This document shows positions 9,064 through 16,570 of a stretch of 21,221 nucleotides of DNA, one piece after another (within the stretch, counting starts at the first letter, position 1; each line of letters begins with the position of its first letter). The notes under the pieces were generated by a model. That model was not told the origin of the DNA, made no database searches, and saw nothing but the letters and a program-made list of their open reading frames with translations. Origin of the DNA: Candidatus Colicola caccequi (lineage in GTDB: Bacteria > Bacteroidota > Bacteroidia > Bacteroidales > Paludibacteraceae); the NCBI GenBank assembly GCA_018065205.1, contig JAGHTR010000027.1:1-21221 (forward strand). The letters run 5' to 3'. The translations under genes were made by a program, and so were the position numbers.

Positions 9064-9095
9064 TTTGCATATATGCAAAATTATTCGTACCTTTG
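9064..9095 (+). promoter_or_regulatory. Promoter of the DUF4143 ATPase gene
   Basis: TTTG (9064-9067) and TACCTTTG (9088-9095) have a 20-base spacer. The -33 box starts a perfect 16-bp palindrome, TTTGCATATATGCAAA (9064-9079), the best copy of the extended element in the window. Confidence 0.85.
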
Positions 9096-9147
9096 CACGC
9101 CAAATTTAAAGTGGCACTTAAAAATTGGACAAAACGGCACTATCATT

Positions 9148-10302
9148 ATGTATAACAGAGACTTACAAAACGAATTAATTAGACTTGGACAGATTTTTCC
9201 GGTAGTTAGTATTCAAGGACCACGCCAATCCGGCAAAACAACTTTGTGCAAAATGACATATCCCAATTATCGGTATGTTAACTTAGAAGATACCGAAACC
9301 TTGGCACAAGCAATGACGGATATGCGCGTCTTTTTATTACAATCCGAAACAGGAATGATTATAGATGAAGCACAAGTGCTACCGGAGTTGTTTTCTATGA
9401 TTCAAGTGTTGGTGGACGAAGATAAATCTCGCAAATATATACTTACCGGTAGTAGTAATTTCGCACTAATGCCCAAGATTAAACAATCATTAGCCGGACG
9501 TACTGCCGTTTTAACTCTATTGCCATTCAGTTTGCACGAAGTAGATACATCTAACTATTCCATTGATTCAATATTATATAAGGGGATGTATCCTGCTGTA
9601 TGGGGCAATGGGATGGCTCCCCAGGATGTTTATAGAGCCTATTACAATACATATTTGCTACGTGATGTCCAAAATATTGTTAATGTTCGTAATATCAAAC
9701 AGTTCCAGCGATTCTTAATACTCTTGGCCGCAAGAGTAGGTAGTGAATTTAATGCGTTAAGTCTGAGTAATGATATCGGTGTGTCCGTCCCAACTATTCA
9801 AGAATGGATGAGCATATTAGAAACATCATACGTTGCGTTCCGTAAATACCCCTATTATCGCAATATTGGTAAACGCTTGGCTAAAATGCCAAAAATATAT
9901 TTCTATGATACCGGATTAGTCTGCTATTTATTAGGCATCCAAAATGAACAACAACTTAATATACATCCTTGCAGAGGTGGAATATTCGAAAATATGGTGA
10001 TGACCGAATTGATGAAACAAGCCTTCAATCACGGACTGGATGATACAATCTATTTCTATCGCGACAAAAATAAAGAGGTGGATATCGTGATTGAGCAAGG
10101 ACTCAATTTATATGCTTACGAAGTGAAAATAAGTGATTCAGACAATACATCCTTCTATCAATCGTTGCAATATTTTAGAAAACTATACGGAGATGATGTC
10201 CGCATGACCGCTGTCGTATATACCGGCTCACAGGAACGAAAAACAGCAGAAAATGGACTAATCAATTATCAAAATCTAATATTATTCAATGAGAATGAAT
10301 AA
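9148..10302 (+). CDS. AAA-family ATPase with C-terminal DUF4143 domain, 384 aa
   Basis: Walker A GPRQSGKTT lies at residues 24-32, Walker B MIIDEA at about 70-75 (Asp73-Glu74), and a sensor-like LTGSSN at about 99-104. The C-terminal DUF4143 half contains YFYDTGLVCYLLG, then GGIFENMV. It ends in a nuclease-like arrangement: KEVDIVI (Asp312) and YEVKIS (Glu325, Lys327), recalling the D-ExK pattern of PD-(D/E)XK folds. Proteins of this family are common and often scattered in Bacteroidetes, and their cellular role is poorly defined. The frame is open from 9031, but that ATG is inside the terminator and upstream of the promoter, so the start at 9148 is chosen. It forms a single-gene unit. No partner toxin or other defence gene is adjacent. 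Confidence 0.88.
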   Translation: MYNRDLQNELIRLGQIFPVVSIQGPRQSGKTTLCKMTYPNYRYVNLEDTETLAQAMTDMRVFLLQSETGMIIDEAQVLPELFSMIQVLVDEDKSRKYILTGSSNFALMPKIKQSLAGRTAVLTLLPFSLHEVDTSNYSIDSILYKGMYPAVWGNGMAPQDVYRAYYNTYLLRDVQNIVNVRNIKQFQRFLILLAARVGSEFNALSLSNDIGVSVPTIQEWMSILETSYVAFRKYPYYRNIGKRLAKMPKIYFYDTGLVCYLLGIQNEQQLNIHPCRGGIFENMVMTELMKQAFNHGLDDTIYFYRDKNKEVDIVIEQGLNLYAYEVKISDSDNTSFYQSLQYFRKLYGDDVRMTAVVYTGSQERKTAENGLINYQNLILFNENE

Positions 10303-10315
10303 TTTTGCAGAAAAA

Positions 10316-10347
10316 TTTGCATATATCAGAAATTATTCGTACCTTTG
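10316..10347 (+). promoter_or_regulatory. Promoter of rpsA
   Basis: TTTG (10316-10319) and TACCTTTG (10340-10347) have a 20-base spacer. The extended -33 element is present as TTTGCATATATCAGAAATT. Predicted start near 10352-10354, leaving a leader of about 112 bases. Confidence 0.85.
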
Positions 10348-10351
10348 CACG

Positions 10352-10387
10352 CTTTTTCGTGAGATACAATCTCACAATAGGAAAAAG
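10352..10387 (+). promoter_or_regulatory. 5'-terminal hairpin in the rpsA leader
   Basis: The outer stem CTTTTTC (10352-10358) pairs with GAAAAAG (10381-10387). The inner stem GTGAGA (10359-10364) pairs with TCTCAC (10370-10375). A five-base bulge AATAG lies on the right. It would form at the very 5' end of the transcript. It may stabilise the mRNA or take part in S1 autoregulation. Confidence 0.55.
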
Positions 10388-10465
10388 ACAACATGTTTAA
10401 CCCTTTAAACTATGGGTACCGTACCTGCCTAATCGCATGAGACGGAGACCATAGAGCAAGCTGTT

Positions 10466-12322
10466 ATGGCAGAAAATTTATCTCTCCAGAACTTCGACTG
10501 GGATGCCTATGAAAATGAGAAAAAAGGCACATTAAACGAAGAAACTCTCAAGAAGTATGATGCTACACTGAATGCCATCAAGGACCATGAGGTCGTTGAA
10601 GGTACTGTTACATCTATCAACAAACGCGAAGTAGTCGTTAACGTTGGCTTCAAATCCGATGGTATCGTTCCTGCTACTGAGTTCCGTTACAATCCCGACC
10701 TCAAGGTTGGTGATAAAGTTGAGGTGTATATCGAGAGTCAAGAGGACACTAAAGGTCAACTCGTATTGTCGCACAAAGAAGCTCGCGCTTCCCGCAGCTG
10801 GGACCGCGTTAACGAGGCTTGCAATAGCGGCGAAATCGTTAATGGTTACATCAAATGCCGCACTAAAGGCGGTATGATCGTGGACGTACTTGGTATGGAA
10901 GCTTTCTTGCCGGGTAGCCAAATCGATGTTAAACCTATCCGTGACTACGACCAATTCGTAGGCAAAACAATGGAATTCAAAATCGTTAAGGTTAACGACG
11001 AGTTCCGTAACGTAGTTGTTTCTCATAAAGCCCTTATCGAGGCTGAGATCGAAGCTCAAAAGGCTGAAATCGTTTCTAAACTCGAAAAAGGACAAGTGCT
11101 CGAAGGTGTGGTTAAAAATATCACCAACTATGGTGTATTCATCGACCTCGGTGGCGTAGATGGTCTCATCCATATTACCGACCTCAGCTGGGGACGTGTT
11201 ACCGATCCTAAGGAGTTCGTTCAACTCGACCAAAAAATCAACGTCGTTATTCTTGACTTTGATGACGAGAAAAAACGTATCGCTCTCGGCTTGAAACAAC
11301 TCACTCCTCATCCATGGGATGCTCTGGACGCTAACCTCAAAGTTGGTGACAAAGTAACCGGTAAAGTTGTTGTTATGGCTGACTACGGAGCATTCGTAGA
11401 AGTAGCTCCCGGTATTGAAGGCCTGATCCACGTTAGCGAAATGAGCTGGAGCCAACACCTCCGCGGCGCTAATGACTTCCTCAAAGTTGGTCAAGAAGTG
11501 GAAGCTGTCATCCTGACCCTCGACCGCGAGGAGCGCAAGATGAGTCTCGGTATCAAACAACTCAAGGCTGATCCTTGGGAGAACGTAGATAGCAAGTACG
11601 CTGTTGGTACTCGCCACTTCGCTCGCGTTCGTAACTTCACTAACTTCGGCGTATTCGTTGAAATAGAAGAAGGCGTGGACGGCCTCATCCATATCAGCGA
11701 CCTCAGCTGGACCAAGAAAATCAAACACCCCAATGAGTTCACTCAAATCGGTGCTGAAATCGAAGTTGTCGTTCTCGAAATCGATAAAGAAAACCGCCGC
11801 TTAAGCTTAGGTCACAAACAACTCGAGGAGAATCCTTGGGAGGAACTGGCTGCTAAGTTTGGTGTAGATACCGTTGTTGAAGGTAAGATCGTTGAACTCA
11901 GCGACAAGGGTGCCGTTGTATCTCTTGAAGATGGCGTAGAAGCATTCTGCACCGCTCGTCACCTCCAGAAGGAAGACAAAGAGGCTGCCGCTGCTAAACA
12001 AGGCGATGTACTGGACTTCAAGGTAATCGAATTCAATAAGGACGCTAAACGTATCCTCGTTAGCCACCTCCGCACTTGGGAAGCTCGCCCCGAAGCTCCT
12101 TCTAAGGAAACAAAAGCTGCTGCTAAGAAAGAAGCTGCTCCTGAGATGCCAAAGGTAGAGAAAACAACCCTCGGTGACTTGGACGTTCTAGCTAACTTGA
12201 AGGCTGCTATGACGGAAGAAGCTCCTGCTGAAAAAACCGCAGAGAAACCCGCAAAGAAAGCTCCTGCTAAAAAAGCCGCTGCTAAAAAGACTACCAAAAA
12301 AGCAGAAGAAACTGCTGAATAA
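10466..12322 (+). CDS. rpsA: 30S ribosomal protein S1, 618 aa
   Basis: S1 binds mRNA and brings it to the 30S subunit. Six S1-type OB-fold domains run in order. Typical cores are GVFIDLGGVDGLIHITDLSW (domain 3), GAFVEVAPGIEGLIHVSEMSW (4) and GVFVEIEEGVDGLIHISDLSW (5). Domains 1 and 2 are the divergent ribosome-docking type, and domain 6 is degenerate. About 80 residues follow, ending in a Lys/Ala-rich tail (KKAPAKKAAAKKTTKKAEE). That tail is basic and probably disordered, and resembles tails seen in other Bacteroidetes S1 proteins. The gene has its own promoter, structured leader and terminator. CCATA (10449-10453) can pair with TATGG (10465-10469), so the start codon may be sequestered, which fits known autogenous control of S1 in E. 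coli. Confidence 0.97.
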   Translation: MAENLSLQNFDWDAYENEKKGTLNEETLKKYDATLNAIKDHEVVEGTVTSINKREVVVNVGFKSDGIVPATEFRYNPDLKVGDKVEVYIESQEDTKGQLVLSHKEARASRSWDRVNEACNSGEIVNGYIKCRTKGGMIVDVLGMEAFLPGSQIDVKPIRDYDQFVGKTMEFKIVKVNDEFRNVVVSHKALIEAEIEAQKAEIVSKLEKGQVLEGVVKNITNYGVFIDLGGVDGLIHITDLSWGRVTDPKEFVQLDQKINVVILDFDDEKKRIALGLKQLTPHPWDALDANLKVGDKVTGKVVVMADYGAFVEVAPGIEGLIHVSEMSWSQHLRGANDFLKVGQEVEAVILTLDREERKMSLGIKQLKADPWENVDSKYAVGTRHFARVRNFTNFGVFVEIEEGVDGLIHISDLSWTKKIKHPNEFTQIGAEIEVVVLEIDKENRRLSLGHKQLEENPWEELAAKFGVDTVVEGKIVELSDKGAVVSLEDGVEAFCTARHLQKEDKEAAAAKQGDVLDFKVIEFNKDAKRILVSHLRTWEARPEAPSKETKAAAKKEAAPEMPKVEKTTLGDLDVLANLKAAMTEEAPAEKTAEKPAKKAPAKKAAAKKTTKKAEETAE

Positions 12323-12342
12323 GTAGTTCCTTACATAAAATG

Positions 12343-12374
12343 AACGGCAATCCTTATGGGTTGCCGTTTTTTTT
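12343..12374 (+). terminator. rpsA terminator
   Basis: AACGGCAATCC pairs with GGGTTGCCGTT (12343-12368) around a TTAT loop, followed by an eight-base T-run. The inner part contains one T-G pair. Confidence 0.9.
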
Positions 12375-12383
12375 ACAATTAAA

Positions 12384-12415
12384 TTTGCATATATGCGAAT
12401 TTTTTTGTACCTTTG
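12384..12415 (+). promoter_or_regulatory. Promoter of the nuclease-GT2-M23 operon
   Basis: TTTG (12384-12387) and TACCTTTG (12408-12415) have a 20-base spacer, with the extended element TTTGCATATATGCGAATTT. An in-frame ATG at 12413 lies inside the -7 box and so cannot be the start of the next gene. Confidence 0.85.
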
Positions 12416-12442
12416 CACGCTGATTGTGTAATATGCCTAAAA

Positions 12443-13291
12443 ATGGATAATCAAGAACTCATATTCCGGGCCTTTGCCAGTGGTAGCAGTGGAAACTGCT
12501 ATTACTTAGGTACACACGAACGCGGCATCCTAATCGATGCCGGCATTAGTGCGCGTACTATCCAGCATGACCTGCGCGACATGGGACTGGATTTCCAAAA
12601 TATCATGGGCGTATTAGTAACCCATGACCATGCCGACCATATACGCGCCGTGGGTACATTGGGCGAACGATTACATATACCGATTTATTCTACACGCGCG
12701 ATACATGAGGGTATAGACCGCAATTATGGCGTACACGAGAAATTGCGTACCGCCCGCAGGTACTTTGATAAAGGCATGCCGTTTGAATTATTTGGCATGC
12801 AAATAACTACCTTCGGCGTCAGCCATGACTCTACCGACTGCGTAGGCTATATGATTGACTATATGGATCAACGTTTTATGATTGTAACCGACTGTGGCGA
12901 ACCTAATCATAGTATTGAGGCTTTTCTACAGACCGCCAATCATATCATCATCGAGGCTAATCACGATGAGCACATGCTGCTTAATGGTCCGTACCCCACT
13001 TATCTCAAACAACGTATCTTGTCCCCAATAGGTCACCAAAGTAATGCAACCTGCGCTGAACTGCTGGCTCGTAATTTCCATGATGGTATGCGTAATATCT
13101 TCTTATGCCATCTCAGTAAGGAGAATAACGACCCTGCCGTAGCTTTGGAAACAGTTTCCAATCGCATGCTCCAAATGGGACTCGTGCCCGGTCAGGATAT
13201 TTTTATTAAACCGTTAGATCGACTGACTCCTAGTCCTGTTTATGTGCTCAACGATGACATCATTACGGAGCCAATGAATATTCAAGATTAA
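12443..13291 (+). CDS. Metallo-beta-lactamase-fold hydrolase, WalJ/YycJ-like nuclease, 282 aa
   Basis: The metal-binding motif THDHADH lies at residues 60-66, with further ligands at His128 (GVSHDSTD) and Asp150 (TDCGE). EANHDEHML and SPIGHQSN correspond to the EANYD and GHLSN motifs of the YycJ/WalJ group; Gln replaces the usual Leu, but the His is kept. Members are DNA exonucleases or related phosphodiesterases linked to DNA repair and, in Firmicutes, cell-wall control. Predicted cytoplasmic, with no signal peptide. The ATG at 12443 is about 20 bases after the predicted transcript start. It is first in an operon with the GT2 enzyme (4 bp gap) and the M23 lipoprotein (14 bp gap). Confidence 0.9.
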   Translation: MDNQELIFRAFASGSSGNCYYLGTHERGILIDAGISARTIQHDLRDMGLDFQNIMGVLVTHDHADHIRAVGTLGERLHIPIYSTRAIHEGIDRNYGVHEKLRTARRYFDKGMPFELFGMQITTFGVSHDSTDCVGYMIDYMDQRFMIVTDCGEPNHSIEAFLQTANHIIIEANHDEHMLLNGPYPTYLKQRILSPIGHQSNATCAELLARNFHDGMRNIFLCHLSKENNDPAVALETVSNRMLQMGLVPGQDIFIKPLDRLTPSPVYVLNDDIITEPMNIQD

Positions 13292-13295
13292 TACT

Positions 13296-14036
13296 ATGGA
13301 TAGCAAACTTGTTATTATTCCTACTTACAACGAGAAGGAGAATATTGAGGCCATTATTACAGCCGTTATCAATCTCCCTCAGGGTTTTCATGTACTTGTT
13401 ATTGATGATGGTTCGCCCGATGGTACGGCCGCTATCGTTAAGAAACTAATGAAGAAACCCTTTGCTGAACGGCTCTTTATTGTGGAACGTTCCGGCAAAC
13501 TGGGATTAGGTACCGCCTATATAGCAGGATTCAGATGGGCTATTGAGCACCAATACGACTATATCTTTGAGATGGATGCGGACTTTAGTCATAACCCTAA
13601 TGACCTACCTCGCTTGTATGATAAACTATCTGCCGAAGGGGCTGACGTGGCTATTGGCAGCCGTTATCTGACCGGTGTTAATGTGGTGAACTGGCCGATG
13701 GGACGTGTACTGATGTCTTACTTCGCCAGCAAGTACGTACGACTCGTGTTAGGCGTTAAGATATGCGATACAACGGCAGGATTCGTGGGCTATCGTCGCC
13801 AAGTATTAGAGACTATTGAATTAGATAAAATACGCTTCAAGGGCTATGCCTTCCAAATTGAAATGAAATTCACCGCTGCGCAAATAGGTTACCGCGTAGA
13901 GGAAGTGCCTATCGTATTCGTTAATCGCCAATTAGGCACCAGCAAAATGTCCGGTGGTATATTCTCAGAGGCACTACTGGGTGTTATCCGACTCAAAGTG
14001 AATTCATGGTTCCGTAAATATCCTAAGAAAGCATAA
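13296..14036 (+). CDS. GT2 glycosyltransferase, polyprenol-phosphate mannosyltransferase-like, 246 aa
   Basis: This resembles the catalytic domain of dolichol/polyprenol-phosphate mannose synthases (DPM1), which transfer mannose from GDP-mannose to a lipid-phosphate carrier. VIIPTYNEKENI opens the nucleotide-binding fold (residues 6-17). VIDDGSPDGT (35-44) and the metal-binding DAD (94-96, in FEMDADFSHNP) are intact. GSRYLTGV (121-128) and GFVGYRR match the family. It ends at a basic GIFSEALLGVIRLKVNSWFRKYPKK without transmembrane helices, so it is the soluble, membrane-associated type. The sugar and acceptor are inferred. It is translated almost in contact with the gene before it. It may provide lipid-linked mannose for surface glycosylation; no glycosylation cluster is nearby. 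Confidence 0.9.
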   Translation: MDSKLVIIPTYNEKENIEAIITAVINLPQGFHVLVIDDGSPDGTAAIVKKLMKKPFAERLFIVERSGKLGLGTAYIAGFRWAIEHQYDYIFEMDADFSHNPNDLPRLYDKLSAEGADVAIGSRYLTGVNVVNWPMGRVLMSYFASKYVRLVLGVKICDTTAGFVGYRRQVLETIELDKIRFKGYAFQIEMKFTAAQIGYRVEEVPIVFVNRQLGTSKMSGGIFSEALLGVIRLKVNSWFRKYPKKA

Positions 14037-14050
14037 ACATCCGTAAATAA

Positions 14051-15229
14051 ATGAAGAGATTACCGATTATATTGGCCGTTATGATGGCTGTTATTTCCTG
14101 TGGCAAAAAAACAGAAGAGGCACAAACTGAGCAAGAACCTCCGCGTATGGAGTTTGGTATTGCTGTTGATGCCTATCGTATTGATACGAATACGGTCAAT
14201 AACGGAGAGACATTAGGAGGTATATTTAATCGCCTGGGTGCTACCCAACAACAAATGGCAGGTATTATTCGTCTGCCGCTTAGCGAGTTTGACTATCGTA
14301 AGATTAAACCCGGTAAAACATACTACGCCTTCTTTCAAACCGATTCATGCGGATTGGAACAACTATGTTACTGGGTATATGTGGATAATATACGCGAAAC
14401 GGTTGTGCTGCATCTGCAAGACTCCTTACATGTTGAGCGCATTGTTAAACCGGTCGTCTCTACCCAACGTTCGGCGCAAGCCGTTATTGAATCTAGCCTT
14501 TGGAATGCTATGGTAGATAATAACTTACCTATCCAATTGGCACTTGACCTAAGTGATATTTATGCATGGACCATTGACTTCTTCGGACTGCAAAAGGGTG
14601 ACTCAATCCGTGTCGTCTTTGATGAACAAAGCGTAGATGACCAATGTATCGGTATAGGGCGCATCTATGCCGCTAATTTCTATCATGCTAATAAATGGCA
14701 AGAGGCTTTCTTCTTCAATAATACCTATTTTGATGCCGAAGGCAAATCGCTGAAGAAGGCGTTCCTAAAAGCGCCACTTAACTATAAACGTATATCTTCC
14801 CGATTCACGTATGCACGTAAGCATCCTATTTTCAAAACCGTTCGCCCTCATACCGGTGTTGATTATGCTGCGCCAATGGGTACACCGGTTGTTTCCATCG
14901 GTGATGGTACGGTCGTTGAGAAAGGTTATAAAGGCGGTGGAGGCAATACCGTTAAGATTAGACATAATAGCACCTATACAACCGCTTATCTGCATCTGAG
15001 CAAGTATGGTCAGGGGGTGTCTGTCGGCTCGCACGTTAGTCAAGGACAGGTAATCGGGTATGTAGGTTCAACCGGCAATTCCACCGGACCTCATCTGGAT
15101 TTCCGCATTTGGAAAAATGGATCTCCTGTTGACCCTCTCAAGTTGGTCAGCCCTCCAAGTGAACCCGTTCCGTCTAAAATGCGTCCTGAATTTGATAGCA
15201 TTGTCAATGTCTATCGCACTAAATTATAG
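14051..15229 (+). CDS. M23-family (LytM-type) peptidoglycan peptidase lipoprotein, 392 aa
   Basis: A lipoprotein signal (AVMMAVISC, lipidated Cys17) is followed by a Gln/Glu-rich linker and a LysM/OapA-like segment (NNGETLGGIFNRLGAT) at about residues 50-66. The C-terminal lysostaphin-fold domain has HTGVD (His267, Asp271), AYLHLSKYGQ and GSTGNSTGPHLDFRIWKNG. The usual zinc-binding HLH reads HLD here (His348, Asp350), so one metal ligand is Asp instead of His. From memory, similar HLD forms occur in other Bacteroidetes homologues. It could be an active variant or a non-catalytic activator of another wall hydrolase. It probably faces the periplasm. Last gene of its operon; a strong terminator follows. 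Confidence 0.9.
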   Translation: MKRLPIILAVMMAVISCGKKTEEAQTEQEPPRMEFGIAVDAYRIDTNTVNNGETLGGIFNRLGATQQQMAGIIRLPLSEFDYRKIKPGKTYYAFFQTDSCGLEQLCYWVYVDNIRETVVLHLQDSLHVERIVKPVVSTQRSAQAVIESSLWNAMVDNNLPIQLALDLSDIYAWTIDFFGLQKGDSIRVVFDEQSVDDQCIGIGRIYAANFYHANKWQEAFFFNNTYFDAEGKSLKKAFLKAPLNYKRISSRFTYARKHPIFKTVRPHTGVDYAAPMGTPVVSIGDGTVVEKGYKGGGGNTVKIRHNSTYTTAYLHLSKYGQGVSVGSHVSQGQVIGYVGSTGNSTGPHLDFRIWKNGSPVDPLKLVSPPSEPVPSKMRPEFDSIVNVYRTKL

Positions 15230-15268
15230 AAACAAAAATGCGACCTCCCTTAGGTCGCATTTTTGTTT
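15230..15268. terminator. Bidirectional terminator between M23 and trmD
   Basis: A 17-bp stem runs from AAACAAAAATGCGACCT (15230-15246) to its complement at 15252-15268, with a five-base loop. A/T runs on both sides serve the two convergent operons. The trmD stop codon lies at its right edge. Confidence 0.9.
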
Positions 15269-15941
15269 ACTCTAATAAATCTGGACGGCGTTCTTTGGTA
15301 TGGCGGAGGGATTCTTCATACAACCAATCTTCCACCTTAGCTTGATTGCCGGACAGTAAGATTTCCGGCACTTTCCATCCTTTATATTCGGCGGGACGCG
15401 TATAGACACCCGGCTCTAATAAACCATCCTGGAAAGAGTCATTCAACGCACTCTCTACATCTCCTAACGCTCCCGGCAACAGCCGCACAATAGCGTCCGT
15501 CATGAGTGCCGCAGGAATCTCTCCTCCCGTCAGCACAAAGTCCCCAATCGTATATTCCTTAGTAATGAGATGATCCCTAACACGTTGGTCCACACCTTTA
15601 TAGTGACCACATAGAATAATGATATTCTTGCATAAAGACAGCGTATTAGCGGCTTTTTGATCAAAACGTTCGCCATCAGGTGCCGTAAAAATAATCTCAT
15701 CATAATCACGCTCAGCCTTGAGGGCACTGATGCAACGGTCAATAGGCTCCACTTGCAGCACCATGCCTGCGCCAAACCCAAACGCATAATCATCTACTTT
15801 GCGATGCTTATCCAAAGTGTAGTCACGCAGGTTATGCACATAAATCTCCGCCAGCCCTTTCTCCTTGGCTCGCTGTACAATGGAATGATTGAGTGGGGAT
15901 TCCAATAATTCCGGACAACAGGTTATAATATCAATTCTCAT
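15267..15941 (-). CDS. trmD: tRNA (guanine-N1-)-methyltransferase TrmD, 224 aa
   Basis: TrmD methylates G37 of tRNAs next to the anticodon, using S-adenosylmethionine, and prevents frameshifting. The SPOUT knot motifs are present: CGHYKGVDQRVRD (residues 111-123) and GDFVLTGGEIPAALMTDAI (133-151). The N-terminal loop reads AFGFGAGMVLQVEPI (53-67), where most homologues have GGG in place of GFG, so Phe56 is unusual. Length and start match the family. It is the last gene of the leftward operon, 58 bp after yidD. The gap holds hexamer array 2 and no recognisable promoter, so it probably depends on upstream transcription. Confidence 0.95.
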   Translation of the reverse strand: MRIDIITCCPELLESPLNHSIVQRAKEKGLAEIYVHNLRDYTLDKHRKVDDYAFGFGAGMVLQVEPIDRCISALKAERDYDEIIFTAPDGERFDQKAANTLSLCKNIIILCGHYKGVDQRVRDHLITKEYTIGDFVLTGGEIPAALMTDAIVRLLPGALGDVESALNDSFQDGLLEPGVYTRPAEYKGWKVPEILLSGNQAKVEDWLYEESLRHTKERRPDLLE

Positions 15942-15958
15942 TTATCAATTACCAATTA

Positions 15959-15985
15959 GTCAACGTCAACGTCAACGTCCTCGTT
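15959..15985. repeat. Hexanucleotide array 2 between yidD and trmD
   Basis: Three GTCAAC units are followed by GTCCTC and GTTGG. Read on the minus strand, the direction of transcription, it is ACGAGG then repeated ACGTTG. The ACGAGG-ACGTTG combination recurs at 19821-19844. Confidence 0.8.
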
Positions 15986-16000
15986 GGAAGCCACGCTTCC
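15986..16000 (-). other. Small hairpin at the yidD stop codon
   Basis: GGAAGC (15986-15991) pairs with GCTTCC (15995-16000) around CAC. It overlaps the last base of the yidD stop codon. No T-run follows on the minus strand, so it is not an obvious terminator. It may protect an mRNA end or be chance. Confidence 0.35.
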
Positions 16001-16221
16001 TACGGTACGGGGTCATACCCACTTCCGCCCCAGGGGTTGCATCGCAGGATGCGTTTGATGCCTAACCAACCGCCACGGATGATACCATACTTCATCACTG
16101 CCTCCACCATATACTGACTGCATGTCGGTATATATCGGCAGGAAGGGGGTGTAAGAGGGGATATGCAGTAGCGGTAGAAATAAACCGGCAGCAAGAATAT
16201 CTTTCTAAGAATGATTCTCAT
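16000..16221 (-). CDS. yidD: YidD, membrane protein insertion efficiency factor, 73 aa
   Basis: YidD is a small inner-membrane-associated protein that helps YidC insert proteins. The signature SPLTPPSCRYIPTCSQYMVEAVMKYG (about residues 21-46) and LRCNPWGGSGYDPVP at the end match the family, including the conserved cysteines. An amphipathic start (MRIILRKIFLLPVYFYRY) serves for membrane association. It overlaps the end of rnpA by 17 bp, the classical rnpA-yidD pairing, which suggests translational coupling. Confidence 0.95.
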   Translation of the reverse strand: MRIILRKIFLLPVYFYRYCISPLTPPSCRYIPTCSQYMVEAVMKYGIIRGGWLGIKRILRCNPWGGSGYDPVP

Positions 16222-16570
16222 TGGTTGGGGTAGTAAGGGCGGTATCTATCTTAGCAATCATCTTATGCATGGCACGTTCAATTGCTACATAAGGTTGCAT
16301 CTGTTTATCCATATAATTAATCGCTATCTGGCATGGATGCTGCGGTTTGGCGCTTAGCCGCCATGCTTCGCGCATCTGCCGACGTAACCGATTGCGGTCC
16401 ACGGCATGTTTAAACAACGACTTAGGTGCCCATATCAGCACTTGCGTCTCTTCGGCAGGCATATACGTAACGCGTAATGGCCAAATGGTCATCTTACTGC
16501 CGGTTCGATACAATTGTTGGATATGTATCTGTCCGCAGAGTTTCTCTATTTTAGGAAAGATGTTCCTCAA
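16205..16570 (-). CDS. rnpA: Ribonuclease P protein component, 121 aa
   Basis: RnpA is the protein subunit that helps the RNase P RNA cut 5' leaders from pre-tRNAs. The RNR signature lies in KHAVDRNRLRRQMREAWR (residues 54-71; Arg59-Asn60-Arg61), after an FxK-type N-terminus (FPKIEKLCGQIHIQQLYRTG). The C-terminus is slightly extended (ALTTPTNENHS), reading into yidD. It overlaps hemD by 20 bp at its start and yidD by 17 bp at its end. In many other bacteria rnpA follows rpmH; here it sits behind hemD, as often in Bacteroidetes. The RNase P RNA gene is not in the window. Confidence 0.93.
   Translation of the reverse strand: MRNIFPKIEKLCGQIHIQQLYRTGSKMTIWPLRVTYMPAEETQVLIWAPKSLFKHAVDRNRLRRQMREAWRLSAKPQHPCQIAINYMDKQMQPYVAIERAMHKMIAKIDTALTTPTNENHS

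Noticed and set aside
9031..9147. Extended N-terminus for the DUF4143 ATPase
   Set aside because: The ATG at 9031 is in the terminator stem and upstream of the promoter at 9064-9095; the ATG at 9148 gives the normal N-terminus.
10532..11746. Minus-strand open frame of 404 codons opposite rpsA
   Set aside because: The plus strand is unambiguous rpsA with six S1 domains; the antisense frame is a codon-bias artefact.
12413..12442. Upstream ATG for the WalJ-like nuclease
   Set aside because: It lies within the -7 box, before the predicted transcript start.
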